A stretch of 51,938 nt of DNA from Bacteroidetes bacterium GWF2_49_14 (GTDB lineage: Bacteria > Bacteroidota > Bacteroidia > Bacteroidales > UBA12481), in contig MEOR01000146.1 in the NCBI GenBank assembly GCA_001769295.1, forward strand, positions 1-51,938, written 5' to 3'. Position 1 is the first letter of the stretch, and each line of letters opens with the position of its first letter. The notes beneath the pieces are model-generated. The model had not been told where the DNA came from. It did not search any database and saw only the letters and a program-made list of their open reading frames with translations. Below are positions 31,499 through 40,892 of this stretch, in pieces. The position numbers were made by a program, and so were the translations under genes.

Positions 31499-33139
31499 AT
31501 GCAGAAAAGGGCTTTGTTGCTGATATTCATTCTGTTTATATCAGTCTTGACAGGGAACATTACCCTCCTTGGCCAGAACCTCTCAAATCCAGGTTATCAT
31601 GAGGTTACCATTGAAATGGATGATGGGGTTAAATTAAGCACGGATGTCTTTATTCCTAAGTCACACAAAAAATGCCCGGCCGTACTGGTTAGAACGCCGT
31701 ACGGGAAGTTTGCGGAAAAATGGATGGGCAGGGCTTTCGGGCTGTTTAAAATTGCCGTTGTTATCCAGGATGTTCGGGGTAAATATAAATCGGACGGCGA
31801 ATATTACCCATTTAAAAACGAAAGGGAAGATGGCCTGAGGACCCTGCAATGGATCAGGCAGCAGCCCTGGTCCAATGGTATCGTAAGCGGATGGGGAGCG
31901 AGTTACGTTGGCTTTACCCAATGGGCAATCTCCGATTCACTCGATTTTCTGGTCCCCTTGCTCACCGGTGCAAACCTCTATGATTTATTTTACCCCGATG
32001 GAGTTTTTTCCTTACAGTCGGCCTTTAACTGGGGCTTGCTGAATGCATCCCGGGATCAGAATAAAATTTCTGCTGACAAGATCAGTAACAGTATGCGGAT
32101 TCTGCCGCTTTCCGCAGCTGATGATTCAACAATCTGCGAAATTCCGTTTTTAACCGATTGGTTGAGTCATGAAACCGAGGACCAATACTGGAAGAACATG
32201 TCCTACAGGGGAATGACCAAAGCCCCGGTACTTTGCGTGGCAGGGTGGTATGATGTTTTTCTGAAGGCACAGTTAGCTGATTTCAATCATCTTAAGGCTA
32301 ACGGAAATCCCGAAAACCGGATGGTCATCGGCCCATGGTGCCATGGTTCGCAAGGGCTTAAAAACGAATATGGAGGTATCAGGAAGACCAGTGATCCGAA
32401 GGCGCTCTTTGCGTATACCGTAAAATTTTTGAAAGGCAGGCGAAAAACCCTTTCCTCTCCGCTTAAGGATGCCCGCTACAACCTGTTTATCATGGAAAGG
32501 AACGAATATGTGGGCTCTGAATCCTGGCCTCCGGCAGGTACCTGCAACACCCCGTATTATCTTGGTCCTGACAAATCCTTAACTGCGAAAAATCCGGAAT
32601 TTCAAGGTTCTGTTTCTTACGATTATGATCCTTCTGATCCCCTTCCCAGCCACGGCGGAACAGCCCTCGGCGATCATGTCGGTCCCGCCTTGCAGAATGA
32701 TAACCTTGACCGTAACGATCAGCTTGTTTTTGAAACCCCTGCGATGGAGAAACCCATGATTCTGCTTGGCGATATATCAGCAACCCTTTGGTTCTCAAGT
32801 GATGTTCCTTGCACCGGACTCGTGGTTTGTTTACAGGATGTTTTTCCAGATGGAAGAATTGTCAATATCCAGGAGGGGGCAGCCAAGATTTACCTCTCAG
32901 GCACTATACCGCAAAAAAAGGAAGTCTCGGTTTGGGCAACAGGATACCAGATCAATCCGGGCCACAAACTTAAGGTCATGATCACGTCAAGCTGGTTTCC
33001 CCGTTTCAACCGAAGCCTTAACGGATGCGAGCCGCTATTCAGCGCTGCCACCCTAACAAAGGCGCATCAAACGGTTTTCTTTGGGGCTGCTTATCCATCC
33101 TGCATCAGCCTCCCGGTTTATGCATTTCCTAAAAAATAA
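31499..33139 (+). CDS. CocE/NonD family alpha/beta hydrolase (X-Pro dipeptidyl-peptidase-like)
   Basis: The track starts at 31421, but that would place the start inside the terminator and upstream of the promoter; the ATG at 31499 gives a signal peptide (MQKRALLLIFILFISVLTG). The alpha/beta hydrolase triad is visible: Ser135 in SGWGASYVGFTQW, Asp in CVAGWYDVF and His in VIGPWCHGSQG. A C-terminal jelly-roll domain (PMILLGDISATLWFSSDVPCTGLVVCLQDVFPDGR) is typical of the S15/CocE family. Members hydrolyse esters, amides or peptides; here deacylation of a glycan substituent is a reasonable inference. GH2 starts two bases after its stop codon. Confidence 0.9.
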   Translation: MQKRALLLIFILFISVLTGNITLLGQNLSNPGYHEVTIEMDDGVKLSTDVFIPKSHKKCPAVLVRTPYGKFAEKWMGRAFGLFKIAVVIQDVRGKYKSDGEYYPFKNEREDGLRTLQWIRQQPWSNGIVSGWGASYVGFTQWAISDSLDFLVPLLTGANLYDLFYPDGVFSLQSAFNWGLLNASRDQNKISADKISNSMRILPLSAADDSTICEIPFLTDWLSHETEDQYWKNMSYRGMTKAPVLCVAGWYDVFLKAQLADFNHLKANGNPENRMVIGPWCHGSQGLKNEYGGIRKTSDPKALFAYTVKFLKGRRKTLSSPLKDARYNLFIMERNEYVGSESWPPAGTCNTPYYLGPDKSLTAKNPEFQGSVSYDYDPSDPLPSHGGTALGDHVGPALQNDNLDRNDQLVFETPAMEKPMILLGDISATLWFSSDVPCTGLVVCLQDVFPDGRIVNIQEGAAKIYLSGTIPQKKEVSVWATGYQINPGHKLKVMITSSWFPRFNRSLNGCEPLFSAATLTKAHQTVFFGAAYPSCISLPVYAFPKK

Positions 33140-33141
33140 CT

Positions 33142-35523
33142 ATGATTGTTCGAAGAATTTTTCCCGGGGACCGGTCTTTTTACCATGTATTCATCACCTG
33201 CATTCTGATTTTGCTGGATGCGGGCTGCACGGTGAAACAGGAAGCAGGTGGAACGGTTTCATTTAATGATGATTGGAAGTTTATCAGACCGATATCAAGT
33301 CCTGATTCTCCCGATTCAATGCTAAAATTGCCGGATTCTCATTGGGAGAGCGTGACCCTTCCGCATACCGCTAAACTTGAACCCCTGATAGTAAGTGGGC
33401 AGCAATGGACCGGGATTTGCTGGTATAAAAAGAGTTTTAATGCAAGTCTGGACAATAAAGGCAGGCACATCGGTATTCTTTTTGGGGCGGCTATGCAGGA
33501 CGCAACCGTTTGGCTCAACGGCAGATTAATTTCCCGTCATCTGGGCGGATACCTTCCTTTTTACCTGGATATTTCGGATGGTATCCATTTTGATTCCGGA
33601 AATGAGATCCTGATCCGGTTGGATAACCGTGAGAATACCATGATTCCCCCGGGTAAACCTCTGGGTGAGCTTGATTTTCTCTATTACGGAGGAATTTACA
33701 GAAATGCATCCTTAATAATCAAGGATCAGCTGCACCTCACGCATCCGCTCGAAATTGACACCCTACAGGGCGGGGGCGTGATGGTTAATACCGATTCAAT
33801 CAGCAAAGAAGAGTCAGTAATCAGCATTAGCGTTTCAGTAAGAAACCAGGACCAGGTCAGGAGGTTTTGTGGAATTGAAGCGGTTCTGAAAGACCGGAAT
33901 AACAAATTGGTTGCAACGGCGAGTTCGGAAATCATTAATATTCCTTCCCTTACGGATATTAGAATTCCTTTACGGATGCAGGTTAAAAACCCCGATTTGT
34001 GGTTTCCAGATTCTCCCAGCCTGTATACCCTGGAAACCCGGCTGATTGAAAATGAGAAGTGTATAGAAACTTCTGATATCAGGATTGGTTTGAGAACCAT
34101 CAGTTTCACTGTACAAAACCGGTTTTCAATTAACAATGTGCCTTTGGAAATTCGTGGCACCAACCGGCATCAGGAGTATCCCTACATTGGTTATGCACTC
34201 TCTGATAATGCCCAGTACCGGGATGCCTGGAAAATTAAAAATGCTGGTTTTAATTTCGTCAGATCCTCCCATTATCCCCAATCTCCGGCATTCCTCGATG
34301 CCTGTGATGAACTGGGGATACTCGTTATGAACTCCATTCCCGGCTGGCAGTATTTCGGTGATTCGGCATTCTGTGAACTGTCATACCAAAATACCCGTGA
34401 AATGTGCCGCAGGGACCGAAACCATCCTTCAGTCATCCTGTGGGAGGCTTCGTTAAATGAATCGGTCATGCCCGTTGATTTTATGCGGAAGTCTCATGAG
34501 ATTGTCCATACGGAACTGCCGTTTCCTGATATTTATACCTGCGGATGGATCGATTCCGTCTATGATGTTTTCATCCCTGCAAGGCAGCATTCCGTACCCC
34601 CTTATTACTGGAATAACTATCCGAAAGCAAAACCTCTTTTTATCGCGGAATACGGTTCATGGGAATACTACGCACAAAATGCAGGATTCAACCAGACCGA
34701 ATTTACCGATCTGAAACCGGCTGAACGATCATCCCGACAACTCCGCGGATACGGAGAGAGGCAACTCCTGCAACAGGCTTACAATTTCCAGGAGGCTTAC
34801 AATGATATTCTTAAAGGCCCGTCGGCAGGCTGTTCCAATTGGGTCATGTTTGATTATAACCGCGGGTATGCCTCCGATATTGAATCATCGGGGATCATGG
34901 ATATTTTCAGATTACCGAAATTCGCATATTGGTTTTATAAAAGTCAGGCAGACGATGATCCTGTCTGCTTTATAGCCAGCTTTAATTCAGCTGTTTCGGC
35001 ACAATATGTCCGTGTTTTCTGTAATGGTGACAGTGTCGTTCTGTACCGGAACGGAATTCTGATCGGATCACAAAAGCCCGATTGTAATCCTCCGGCAACA
35101 AACCTTCCTCATCCTCCTTTTACCTTCCGGATGCCGGCTTTTGAATCCGGTACGCTCAAAGCCGAATCCTACAAGCAAGGAAAAATATCTGCAAAACACA
35201 CGGTTACCACAGCAGGAGAAGCAGCAAACATCAGCCTTGAGGCTGACTTGAGCAACAAAGAACTCAAAGCCGGGTGCAGAGATATTATTTTTGTTTACGC
35301 TTCGATCACGGATCTCACAGGAAACGTCCTTAACGATTCCTCATTACCGATCCGGTTTACCGTAAATGGCGATGGCATGCTGATCGGAGATAATCCTGTG
35401 AGGGCGGAAGCGGGTATTGCCACCATCTTGCTTAAGGCAGGAAAATCAGCAGGAAAGCTTTTAGTACGTGCAGAATCTGAGGGTTTAAATCCCTCTAAAA
35501 TTGAAATAATCTCTAAAAAATGA
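33142..35523 (+). CDS. GH2 family beta-glycosidase
   Basis: A 793-residue GH2 enzyme with a probable lipoprotein signal (FITCILILLDAGC). Domains in order: a sugar-binding jelly roll (NDDWKFIRPIS ... LPHTAKLEP ... GICWYKKSF), an immunoglobulin-like domain, and a TIM barrel (IRGTNRHQEYPYIGYALSDNAQYRDAWKIKNAGFNFVRSSHYPQSP). The acid/base Glu is in ILWEASLNES and the nucleophile Glu in LFIAEYGSWEYY. C-terminal beta domains follow (TVTTAGEAANISLEADLS). GH2 covers beta-galactosidases, glucuronidases and mannosidases; the substrate is not determined. The stop overlaps the next gene start (ATGA). Confidence 0.92.
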   Translation: MIVRRIFPGDRSFYHVFITCILILLDAGCTVKQEAGGTVSFNDDWKFIRPISSPDSPDSMLKLPDSHWESVTLPHTAKLEPLIVSGQQWTGICWYKKSFNASLDNKGRHIGILFGAAMQDATVWLNGRLISRHLGGYLPFYLDISDGIHFDSGNEILIRLDNRENTMIPPGKPLGELDFLYYGGIYRNASLIIKDQLHLTHPLEIDTLQGGGVMVNTDSISKEESVISISVSVRNQDQVRRFCGIEAVLKDRNNKLVATASSEIINIPSLTDIRIPLRMQVKNPDLWFPDSPSLYTLETRLIENEKCIETSDIRIGLRTISFTVQNRFSINNVPLEIRGTNRHQEYPYIGYALSDNAQYRDAWKIKNAGFNFVRSSHYPQSPAFLDACDELGILVMNSIPGWQYFGDSAFCELSYQNTREMCRRDRNHPSVILWEASLNESVMPVDFMRKSHEIVHTELPFPDIYTCGWIDSVYDVFIPARQHSVPPYYWNNYPKAKPLFIAEYGSWEYYAQNAGFNQTEFTDLKPAERSSRQLRGYGERQLLQQAYNFQEAYNDILKGPSAGCSNWVMFDYNRGYASDIESSGIMDIFRLPKFAYWFYKSQADDDPVCFIASFNSAVSAQYVRVFCNGDSVVLYRNGILIGSQKPDCNPPATNLPHPPFTFRMPAFESGTLKAESYKQGKISAKHTVTTAGEAANISLEADLSNKELKAGCRDIIFVYASITDLTGNVLNDSSLPIRFTVNGDGMLIGDNPVRAEAGIATILLKAGKSAGKLLVRAESEGLNPSKIEIISKK

Positions 35524-36776
35524 TGCAGGCCGGGTTTTTAAAATCCTTTTGCTGGATTATTATTTTTCTCCTGACGGAGTTATCGGCTTTCCCCCAGAAA
35601 GAAAAAATGATCAGCCGGGAAGTGCTGCTCGATAAAATTGAGGGTTATTGGATTGGACAATGTGTTGGAAATTTCATGGGATTTCCTTTTGAAGGAACGT
35701 CCCTGGAAGAACCATTGGATATCTTCGTCGACCGCTATTATCAGTTTGATGACGACCAAAGCCTCATGATTAACCGTAAGGATCTGCGGGGATATTGCCC
35801 GGTTGTGATCAACTGGCTCGAAGGTGCTTTTTCCGACGACGATACGGATATCGAGTTCGTTACCCTGCATGCACTGGAAAAATATGGACTGGATATTACC
35901 TACCCGGAAATCACGGAAATGTGGAAAAGCCATATTAACCGTAAAATCTGGTGCGCCAACCGCACAGCCCGCAACCTGATGGACACCGGACTGATTCCAC
36001 CGGCGACCGGTAGCAAGCTGAATAATGAAAACTGGTATCAGATCGATCCGCAACTGGTCAACGAAATCTGGAGTATGGTTTATCCCGGGATGATCAGGAA
36101 GAGCTCGTCCATGGCAGAATGGGGTGCCCGGATTACCAGCGACGACTGGGGAATTCATCCCACCCTTGCATATGCCGTAATGTATAGTGCAGCCATTTTT
36201 GAATCGGATGTTAATAAGCTGGTTAACATGGTTTTACCCTTTATTCCCGATACCAGCCCATTTAAGGAGGGTTTGACGGATGTAATTGCCTGGCATAAAC
36301 AATATCCCGATTGGAAGCAAACACGTAAACTTATTTTCGACAAATATTACAGATACAGGAAAGGTCAGTATCAGGCGCCTGTCTCCGATGTGTCAGCCCT
36401 CTCAAATGGATTGTTTGGCATTATGGCTATTTTGTACGGTGGGGGTGATTTCGTGAAAACAACCGGCATTGCAGTATCTGCCGGATTGGACTGTGATAAT
36501 CAGGCGGCTACATGTGCCGGACTGATAGGCGTGATGCACGGGGCCTCTGCTATTCCTGAAAGGCTGACTCTCGGAATGTCCGGAACTCAGGTTTGGGATA
36601 AGGCATTTAACGACACCTATATTAATTTCACACGGGATGGGTTACCCTCCTATAACCGAATCAGCGAAATCAGCGAAAGGATACTGAAGCTCGCTGAGGC
36701 GGGTATCCTATCCCAGGGTGGGAAGATATTGATACGGGAAGGCAGGATTAACTATCTGATCAATACGGAACAATAG
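35520..36776 (+). CDS. Exported ADP-ribosylglycohydrolase-family protein
   Basis: A 418-residue protein with a signal peptide (FLKSFCWIIIFLLTELSAFPQ). The ADP-ribosylglycohydrolase (ARH) fold is shown by IEGYWIGQCVGNFMGFPFEG, AFSDDDTDIEF near residue 105 (the magnesium-binding Asp cluster), IHPTLAYAVMYSAAIF and AGLDCDNQAATCAGLIGVMHG near residue 323, where typical ARHs have GDTDT. The fold removes ADP-ribose from proteins in known cases, but an exported member inside a glycan operon suggests a glycoside substrate. It overlaps GH2 and is 11 bp from the penicillin acylase gene. Confidence 0.88.
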   Translation: MMQAGFLKSFCWIIIFLLTELSAFPQKEKMISREVLLDKIEGYWIGQCVGNFMGFPFEGTSLEEPLDIFVDRYYQFDDDQSLMINRKDLRGYCPVVINWLEGAFSDDDTDIEFVTLHALEKYGLDITYPEITEMWKSHINRKIWCANRTARNLMDTGLIPPATGSKLNNENWYQIDPQLVNEIWSMVYPGMIRKSSSMAEWGARITSDDWGIHPTLAYAVMYSAAIFESDVNKLVNMVLPFIPDTSPFKEGLTDVIAWHKQYPDWKQTRKLIFDKYYRYRKGQYQAPVSDVSALSNGLFGIMAILYGGGDFVKTTGIAVSAGLDCDNQAATCAGLIGVMHGASAIPERLTLGMSGTQVWDKAFNDTYINFTRDGLPSYNRISEISERILKLAEAGILSQGGKILIREGRINYLINTEQ

Positions 36777-36787
36777 CTGAATATCAA

Positions 36788-38890
36788 ATGATGAATTCAA
36801 GAAATATATTAAACCCGGGCAGAAATATCGGGATAATCATCTTGTCCTTGCTTTTTTGCGGATTGGTATCGGTTCAATCCAGATCCCAGGAAAGTCACAC
36901 TGAAATCCTCTGGGACACCTACGGAGTCCCGCATATTTTTGCCGGTTCAGCCGAAGAAATGTACTATGCTTTCGGATGGGCACAGATGCAGAACCATGCT
37001 GACCTGATTCTGAAATTATATGGACAGGCACGTGGTCGTGCATCGGAATACTGGGGTGAGGAATATCTCGAAACCGACAAGCAGGTTGCCCTTTTCGAAA
37101 TCCCGGATCATGCTGAGAGAAACTGTCGTAAGCAGAAAGAGCCCTACAGGTCCTGGCTGGATGCCTTTGTGCGGGGAGTAAATGATTTTGCCAGACGGTA
37201 TCCCGATCAAATCACGGAAAAGTACAAGTGGGTGCTTCCGATTGGTGGTCAGGATGTAATGGCCCATGTCCTGAGGGTACTCTGCCTGGAATTTATTGCC
37301 TATGATGATCTTAATGCCGTGAAGCAGTCTTTTACAAAGGGATCAAATGCTATCGCAATTTCTCCTTCAAGATCAGCCAGTGGTAACGCCATGCTGGTTA
37401 CGAATCCACATTTGCCCTGGCACGACTTTTATATCTGGTTTGAGGCACATTTGTCAAGCCCGGGATTTACAGCATACGGAATAACCCTCGTTGGGGCACC
37501 AACCCTGTCGATGGCCTTTAATGATAACCTGGGTTGGGCTTTTACAGTTAATACCCTGGATGGAGCTGACCGGTATAGCCTGACCCTCAGGAATAGCGGA
37601 TACCTGCTGGATGGAAGGGAGAAGTCATTCACGATTAAGAATAAGGTAATTAAGGTATTGCAAAGAGAGGGCGGCCTGATCGAAAAGCCTTTTGGATTCA
37701 AGTATTCCGTGCACGGACCTGTGGTGCTTGAAGGAAAAGACGGAGCAACCTCCCTGAGAATTGTTGGCCTTGATAATTTCGGAGTATTTGAGCAGTACCA
37801 TAAAATGGCCGCTGCTTCAGATCTTTCAGAATTTGAGTCGGCCCTCAGAATGCTGCAGAATCCAATGTTCAACATCATATATGCCGACAAGGCGGGTAAT
37901 ATCCTGTATTTGTTTAATGGGAATGTTCCCCGGCGGCCGGTTGGCGATTTTGCTTTTTGGAAGGGATCCGTTGATGGCACGAAATCATCCTACATATGGA
38001 AATCAACTCACGGTTATGATGATCTGCCAAGGGTTCTGAATCCAACCGGCGGTTTTATCCAGAATTGCAACGACGCACCCTGGGTTTGCACCTGGCCCCC
38101 CGTTTTGGATCCTTCGGAGTATCCGGAGTATATGGCTCCAAAGACGATGTTGCTCAGGCCGCAAAGAGCTGTAAACATGATTAAGGATAATCCGTCAGTC
38201 ACCTTCTCGCAATTAATTGATTGTAAGCTGAATACGGGTGTTGAGGCAGCCGAGAGGTTTCTTGATGATCTTTTTATTGCCGTTGAACAATATCCCGATT
38301 CAATTGCTTTGCTCGCAGTACAGGTACTGAAAAACTGGGACCGGAAAACCGATTCAGAGAGCCGCGGGGCTATTCTGTTTATGAAATGGATGGACAAATT
38401 GCGGGGTTCTGATTTTGCAATTCCATGGAGCTTTGAGAATCCCGTTACTACCCCTGATGGGCTGAAGGATTACAGGAAGGCAACAGAATATTTGAAGCTG
38501 GCTGCTGCAGAAACCTTAAAAACCTATGGTGCACTGGATATCAATTGGGGAAGCGTGTATCGTTTCCGGATGAACAACCTTGACTTTCCGGCCAATGGAG
38601 GACCTGCGCAGTATGGTATTTTCCGCACCATTGATTTCATGGAGGATGTGGATTCGAAGAAACGGGCGGTTTTCGGTGATACCTATGTGGCTGTTACTGA
38701 ATTCAGTACTCCGGTAAAAGCAATGGTTCTATTAAGTTATGGGAATGCAACCCAGCCCGGGAACCGGCATATCGGTGACCAATTGGAGCTGTTATCAGGG
38801 AAGCAACTCAGGCCAGCTTTGCTAAACAGGCAAAGTATTCTGGAAAACCTTGAAAAAAGAGAATCTGTGAGCCTGAACCAGTATAAATAA
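36788..38890 (+). CDS. Penicillin acylase family Ntn-hydrolase
   Basis: A 700-residue secreted protein (signal peptide NIGIIILSLLFCGLVSVQS). The alpha part has ILWDTYGVPHIFAGSAEEMYYAFGWAQMQN. The precursor cleavage site and catalytic Ser186 are in KGSNAIAISPSRSASGNAMLVTNPHLPW. The beta part has AFNDNLGWAFTVNTLDGADRY and VHGPVV. Such enzymes mature by autocleavage to an N-terminal Ser nucleophile and hydrolyse amide bonds of N-acyl groups. In this operon N-deacylation of amino sugars or acyl amides is an inference. Last gene of the four-gene operon; the sigma factor gene follows after 45 bp. Confidence 0.93.
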   Translation: MMNSRNILNPGRNIGIIILSLLFCGLVSVQSRSQESHTEILWDTYGVPHIFAGSAEEMYYAFGWAQMQNHADLILKLYGQARGRASEYWGEEYLETDKQVALFEIPDHAERNCRKQKEPYRSWLDAFVRGVNDFARRYPDQITEKYKWVLPIGGQDVMAHVLRVLCLEFIAYDDLNAVKQSFTKGSNAIAISPSRSASGNAMLVTNPHLPWHDFYIWFEAHLSSPGFTAYGITLVGAPTLSMAFNDNLGWAFTVNTLDGADRYSLTLRNSGYLLDGREKSFTIKNKVIKVLQREGGLIEKPFGFKYSVHGPVVLEGKDGATSLRIVGLDNFGVFEQYHKMAAASDLSEFESALRMLQNPMFNIIYADKAGNILYLFNGNVPRRPVGDFAFWKGSVDGTKSSYIWKSTHGYDDLPRVLNPTGGFIQNCNDAPWVCTWPPVLDPSEYPEYMAPKTMLLRPQRAVNMIKDNPSVTFSQLIDCKLNTGVEAAERFLDDLFIAVEQYPDSIALLAVQVLKNWDRKTDSESRGAILFMKWMDKLRGSDFAIPWSFENPVTTPDGLKDYRKATEYLKLAAAETLKTYGALDINWGSVYRFRMNNLDFPANGGPAQYGIFRTIDFMEDVDSKKRAVFGDTYVAVTEFSTPVKAMVLLSYGNATQPGNRHIGDQLELLSGKQLRPALLNRQSILENLEKRESVSLNQYK

Positions 38891-38892
38891 TT

Positions 38893-38900
38893 TAAATTTG
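38893..38900 (+). promoter_or_regulatory. -7 box TAAATTTG before the sigma factor gene
   Basis: Exact TAnnTTTG match in the 45 bp gap, 35 bases before the start codon. Confidence 0.45.
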
Positions 38901-38935
38901 AGAATCTCCGGCAAAAAGGGATTTGGCAATCTTAT

Positions 38936-39505
38936 ATGAAAATTCTGAAACAGAATGAAGGCGATGCCTGGTTCATGTTTAGAAATGGCGACAATTCAAT
39001 GTTTTCGGCCATTTATTCGGAATATTCGCGTAAGCTGTACCAATATGGGTTAAAATTCACCCGGAACCGCATCCTGATTGAAGATTCGATTCAGGATCTC
39101 TTTTTTGAACTGCTGAAAAACAGGAAAACCATCGGACCGACGGACAATATCCTGAGATATTTGCTTAAATCATTCAGGAACAAATTGTTGCGACGACTTA
39201 AGCAGGAGCAGCGGTACGATCTTAAAAACGAAAGTGAGGAATATGCTTTTGAAGTATTGTATTCCTTTGAGCATGAGTTGATTCTTCATGAGGAGGCCGA
39301 CTTCAACTTAAAAGTCCTCCGGAAATCCATGCTGTGCCTTACACCCCGGCAGAAAGAAGCCATATATCTTAAATATACAAATGGCTTGAAGTATGAAGAG
39401 GTGTCTGAAATAATGGAGATGAACCTGGAATCATGCCGCAACCTGATTTGCAGGGCAATAAAAGCCCTGAGAGAGGCTGTAGAGGGTATGCGCCATAAGA
39501 TTTAA
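38936..39505 (+). CDS. ECF-type RNA polymerase sigma factor
   Basis: A 189-residue sigma-70 family protein with region 2 (FSAIYSEYSRKLYQYGLKFTRNRILIEDSIQDLFFELLKNR) and region 4 (LTPRQKEAIYLKYTNGLKYEEVSEIMEMNLESCRNLICRAIKALREAV). Together with the FecR gene 82 bp downstream it forms the cell-surface signalling pair that controls many SusC/SusD loci in Bacteroidota. It would direct transcription of the SusC operon when the receptor is occupied. Confidence 0.96.
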   Translation: MKILKQNEGDAWFMFRNGDNSMFSAIYSEYSRKLYQYGLKFTRNRILIEDSIQDLFFELLKNRKTIGPTDNILRYLLKSFRNKLLRRLKQEQRYDLKNESEEYAFEVLYSFEHELILHEEADFNLKVLRKSMLCLTPRQKEAIYLKYTNGLKYEEVSEIMEMNLESCRNLICRAIKALREAVEGMRHKI

Positions 39506-39587
39506 TAGTAATTCCGGGCTAAAAGTTTGCCCGTACTGATGATGTTTGCCAATCAAGTGACTTAATAAGTTAAACGCGACGATCTTC

Positions 39588-40769
39588 ATGAATACTGAAA
39601 AATATACCTCCTGCACTACTGACGAATTTGCTCTGGACAAGGCTTTTAGTGACTGGGTTCTGAGCCCCGGAAGAGAGACCGATGAATTCTGGGCTGAATT
39701 TCTTCAGAAACACCCTGAGAAAAAAAGTCAGATTAAGGATGCAGCCATCATTGTTAAAGCATTTCAGCCTGTTGAGGAGGAAGTTCCGTCAGATCGTCTT
39801 GAGGAAATTCTTGGTGAGATACTCAGGGATACCCACTCCGGGAGAAGGCGTCTGGTTTATTCTGTTTTGAAGGTTGCCGCCGTTTCTATTGCCGTTTTAG
39901 GAATATCAGGGCTCCTGATTCTGCGGAACAGCCATCGGGATCCGGACTTATTTACACATGTATCAGATGAGAAATCAGAACAGGGCAGGGTTGTTTTATC
40001 AGATGGATCGACTTATACTTTTGATACTGAACAAACCACTATTAAACAAACTGATGCGGGTAAGATACTGATCAACCAGGATACGGTTGAGGTAGCAGCC
40101 AATCCAATGAAGAGCAATCCTGATGCGCTGAACCAGATCATTATACCGTATGGATTACGATCAGAAGTAACCCTTTCCGATGGAACACATATCTGGCTGA
40201 ATTCCGGCAGTAAATTGTCCTATCCGGCTGAGTTCACGGGAAAAACCAGAGAGGTTTATCTGTCAGGAGAAGCCTTCTTTGATGTCGAGTCTGATACCGA
40301 AAAGGCATTTCATGTTATTACCAGGGATATCCGGATTGCCGTACTGGGCACCCGGTTTAATGTAACTTCCTATGAGGAAGACGCCGGTATTCAAACGGTT
40401 TTGCTTACCGGTAAGGTCAATATCCGAAAAAACACAATTCTGGCAAGAAATGAAGAAATCCTGCCCGGAGAGCGAGTGGTCCTTAATAGGGAATCCGGCG
40501 CATTCGTCAGGGATAGACCAGATCTGCAATATGTTACATCCTGGGTGTATGGGTATCTGATTTTTGAGAAAGAACCCACTCCAACCGTTTTTAAGAAGCT
40601 TGAAAGATATTATAATCAACCCATCATTACAGAAGAGGGGTTGAGTCAGATAACCTTTTCCGGGAAACTGGACCTGAAAGAAAACCTAAACGAAGTTCTC
40701 GAAATAATAGCCTTTGCATCCTCGCTTACAATAACCCTGGATAACGGGCACTATTTTGTAAAACAGTAA
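39588..40769 (+). CDS. FecR-family anti-sigma factor
   Basis: A 393-residue inner-membrane protein: cytoplasmic N-terminal part (1-86), one membrane segment (about 89-112, LVYSVLKVAAVSIAVLGISGLLIL), and a periplasmic FecR domain (IIIPYGLRSEVTLSDGTHIWLNSGSKLSYPAEF, VYLSGEAFFDVESDTEKAFHVITRDIRIAVLGTRFNV). It ends in a DUF4974-like C-terminus that resembles the STN partner fold (FKKLERYYNQPIITEEGLSQITFSGKLDLKENLNEVLEII). It would hold the sigma factor and receive the signal from the STN domain of the SusC protein encoded next. Confidence 0.95.
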   Translation: MNTEKYTSCTTDEFALDKAFSDWVLSPGRETDEFWAEFLQKHPEKKSQIKDAAIIVKAFQPVEEEVPSDRLEEILGEILRDTHSGRRRLVYSVLKVAAVSIAVLGISGLLILRNSHRDPDLFTHVSDEKSEQGRVVLSDGSTYTFDTEQTTIKQTDAGKILINQDTVEVAANPMKSNPDALNQIIIPYGLRSEVTLSDGTHIWLNSGSKLSYPAEFTGKTREVYLSGEAFFDVESDTEKAFHVITRDIRIAVLGTRFNVTSYEEDAGIQTVLLTGKVNIRKNTILARNEEILPGERVVLNRESGAFVRDRPDLQYVTSWVYGYLIFEKEPTPTVFKKLERYYNQPIITEEGLSQITFSGKLDLKENLNEVLEIIAFASSLTITLDNGHYFVKQ

Positions 40770-40802
40770 GGCCTATGAGTCGGATCGGTTAATTCAAAAA
40801 GA

Positions 40803-40838
40803 GAAACCGGGATGTGCGACCAAACAGACCCCGGTTTC
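40803..40838 (+). other. Stem-loop in the leader of the SusC gene
   Basis: Perfect 9 bp arms gaaaccggg / cccggtttc around an 18-base loop, with no T-run after it. A second small hairpin (taacct tttc aggtta, 40850-40865) follows 28 bp before the start. These could be mRNA regulatory structures. Confidence 0.5.
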
Positions 40839-40892
40839 AGTACTTGAGATAACCTTTTCAGGTTAAATGTTTAATTAAAAACATTCAAAAGT

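Noticed and set aside
35580-36158. 192-residue minus-strand ORF opposite the ADP-ribosylglycohydrolase gene
   Set aside because: Shadow frame with no support.
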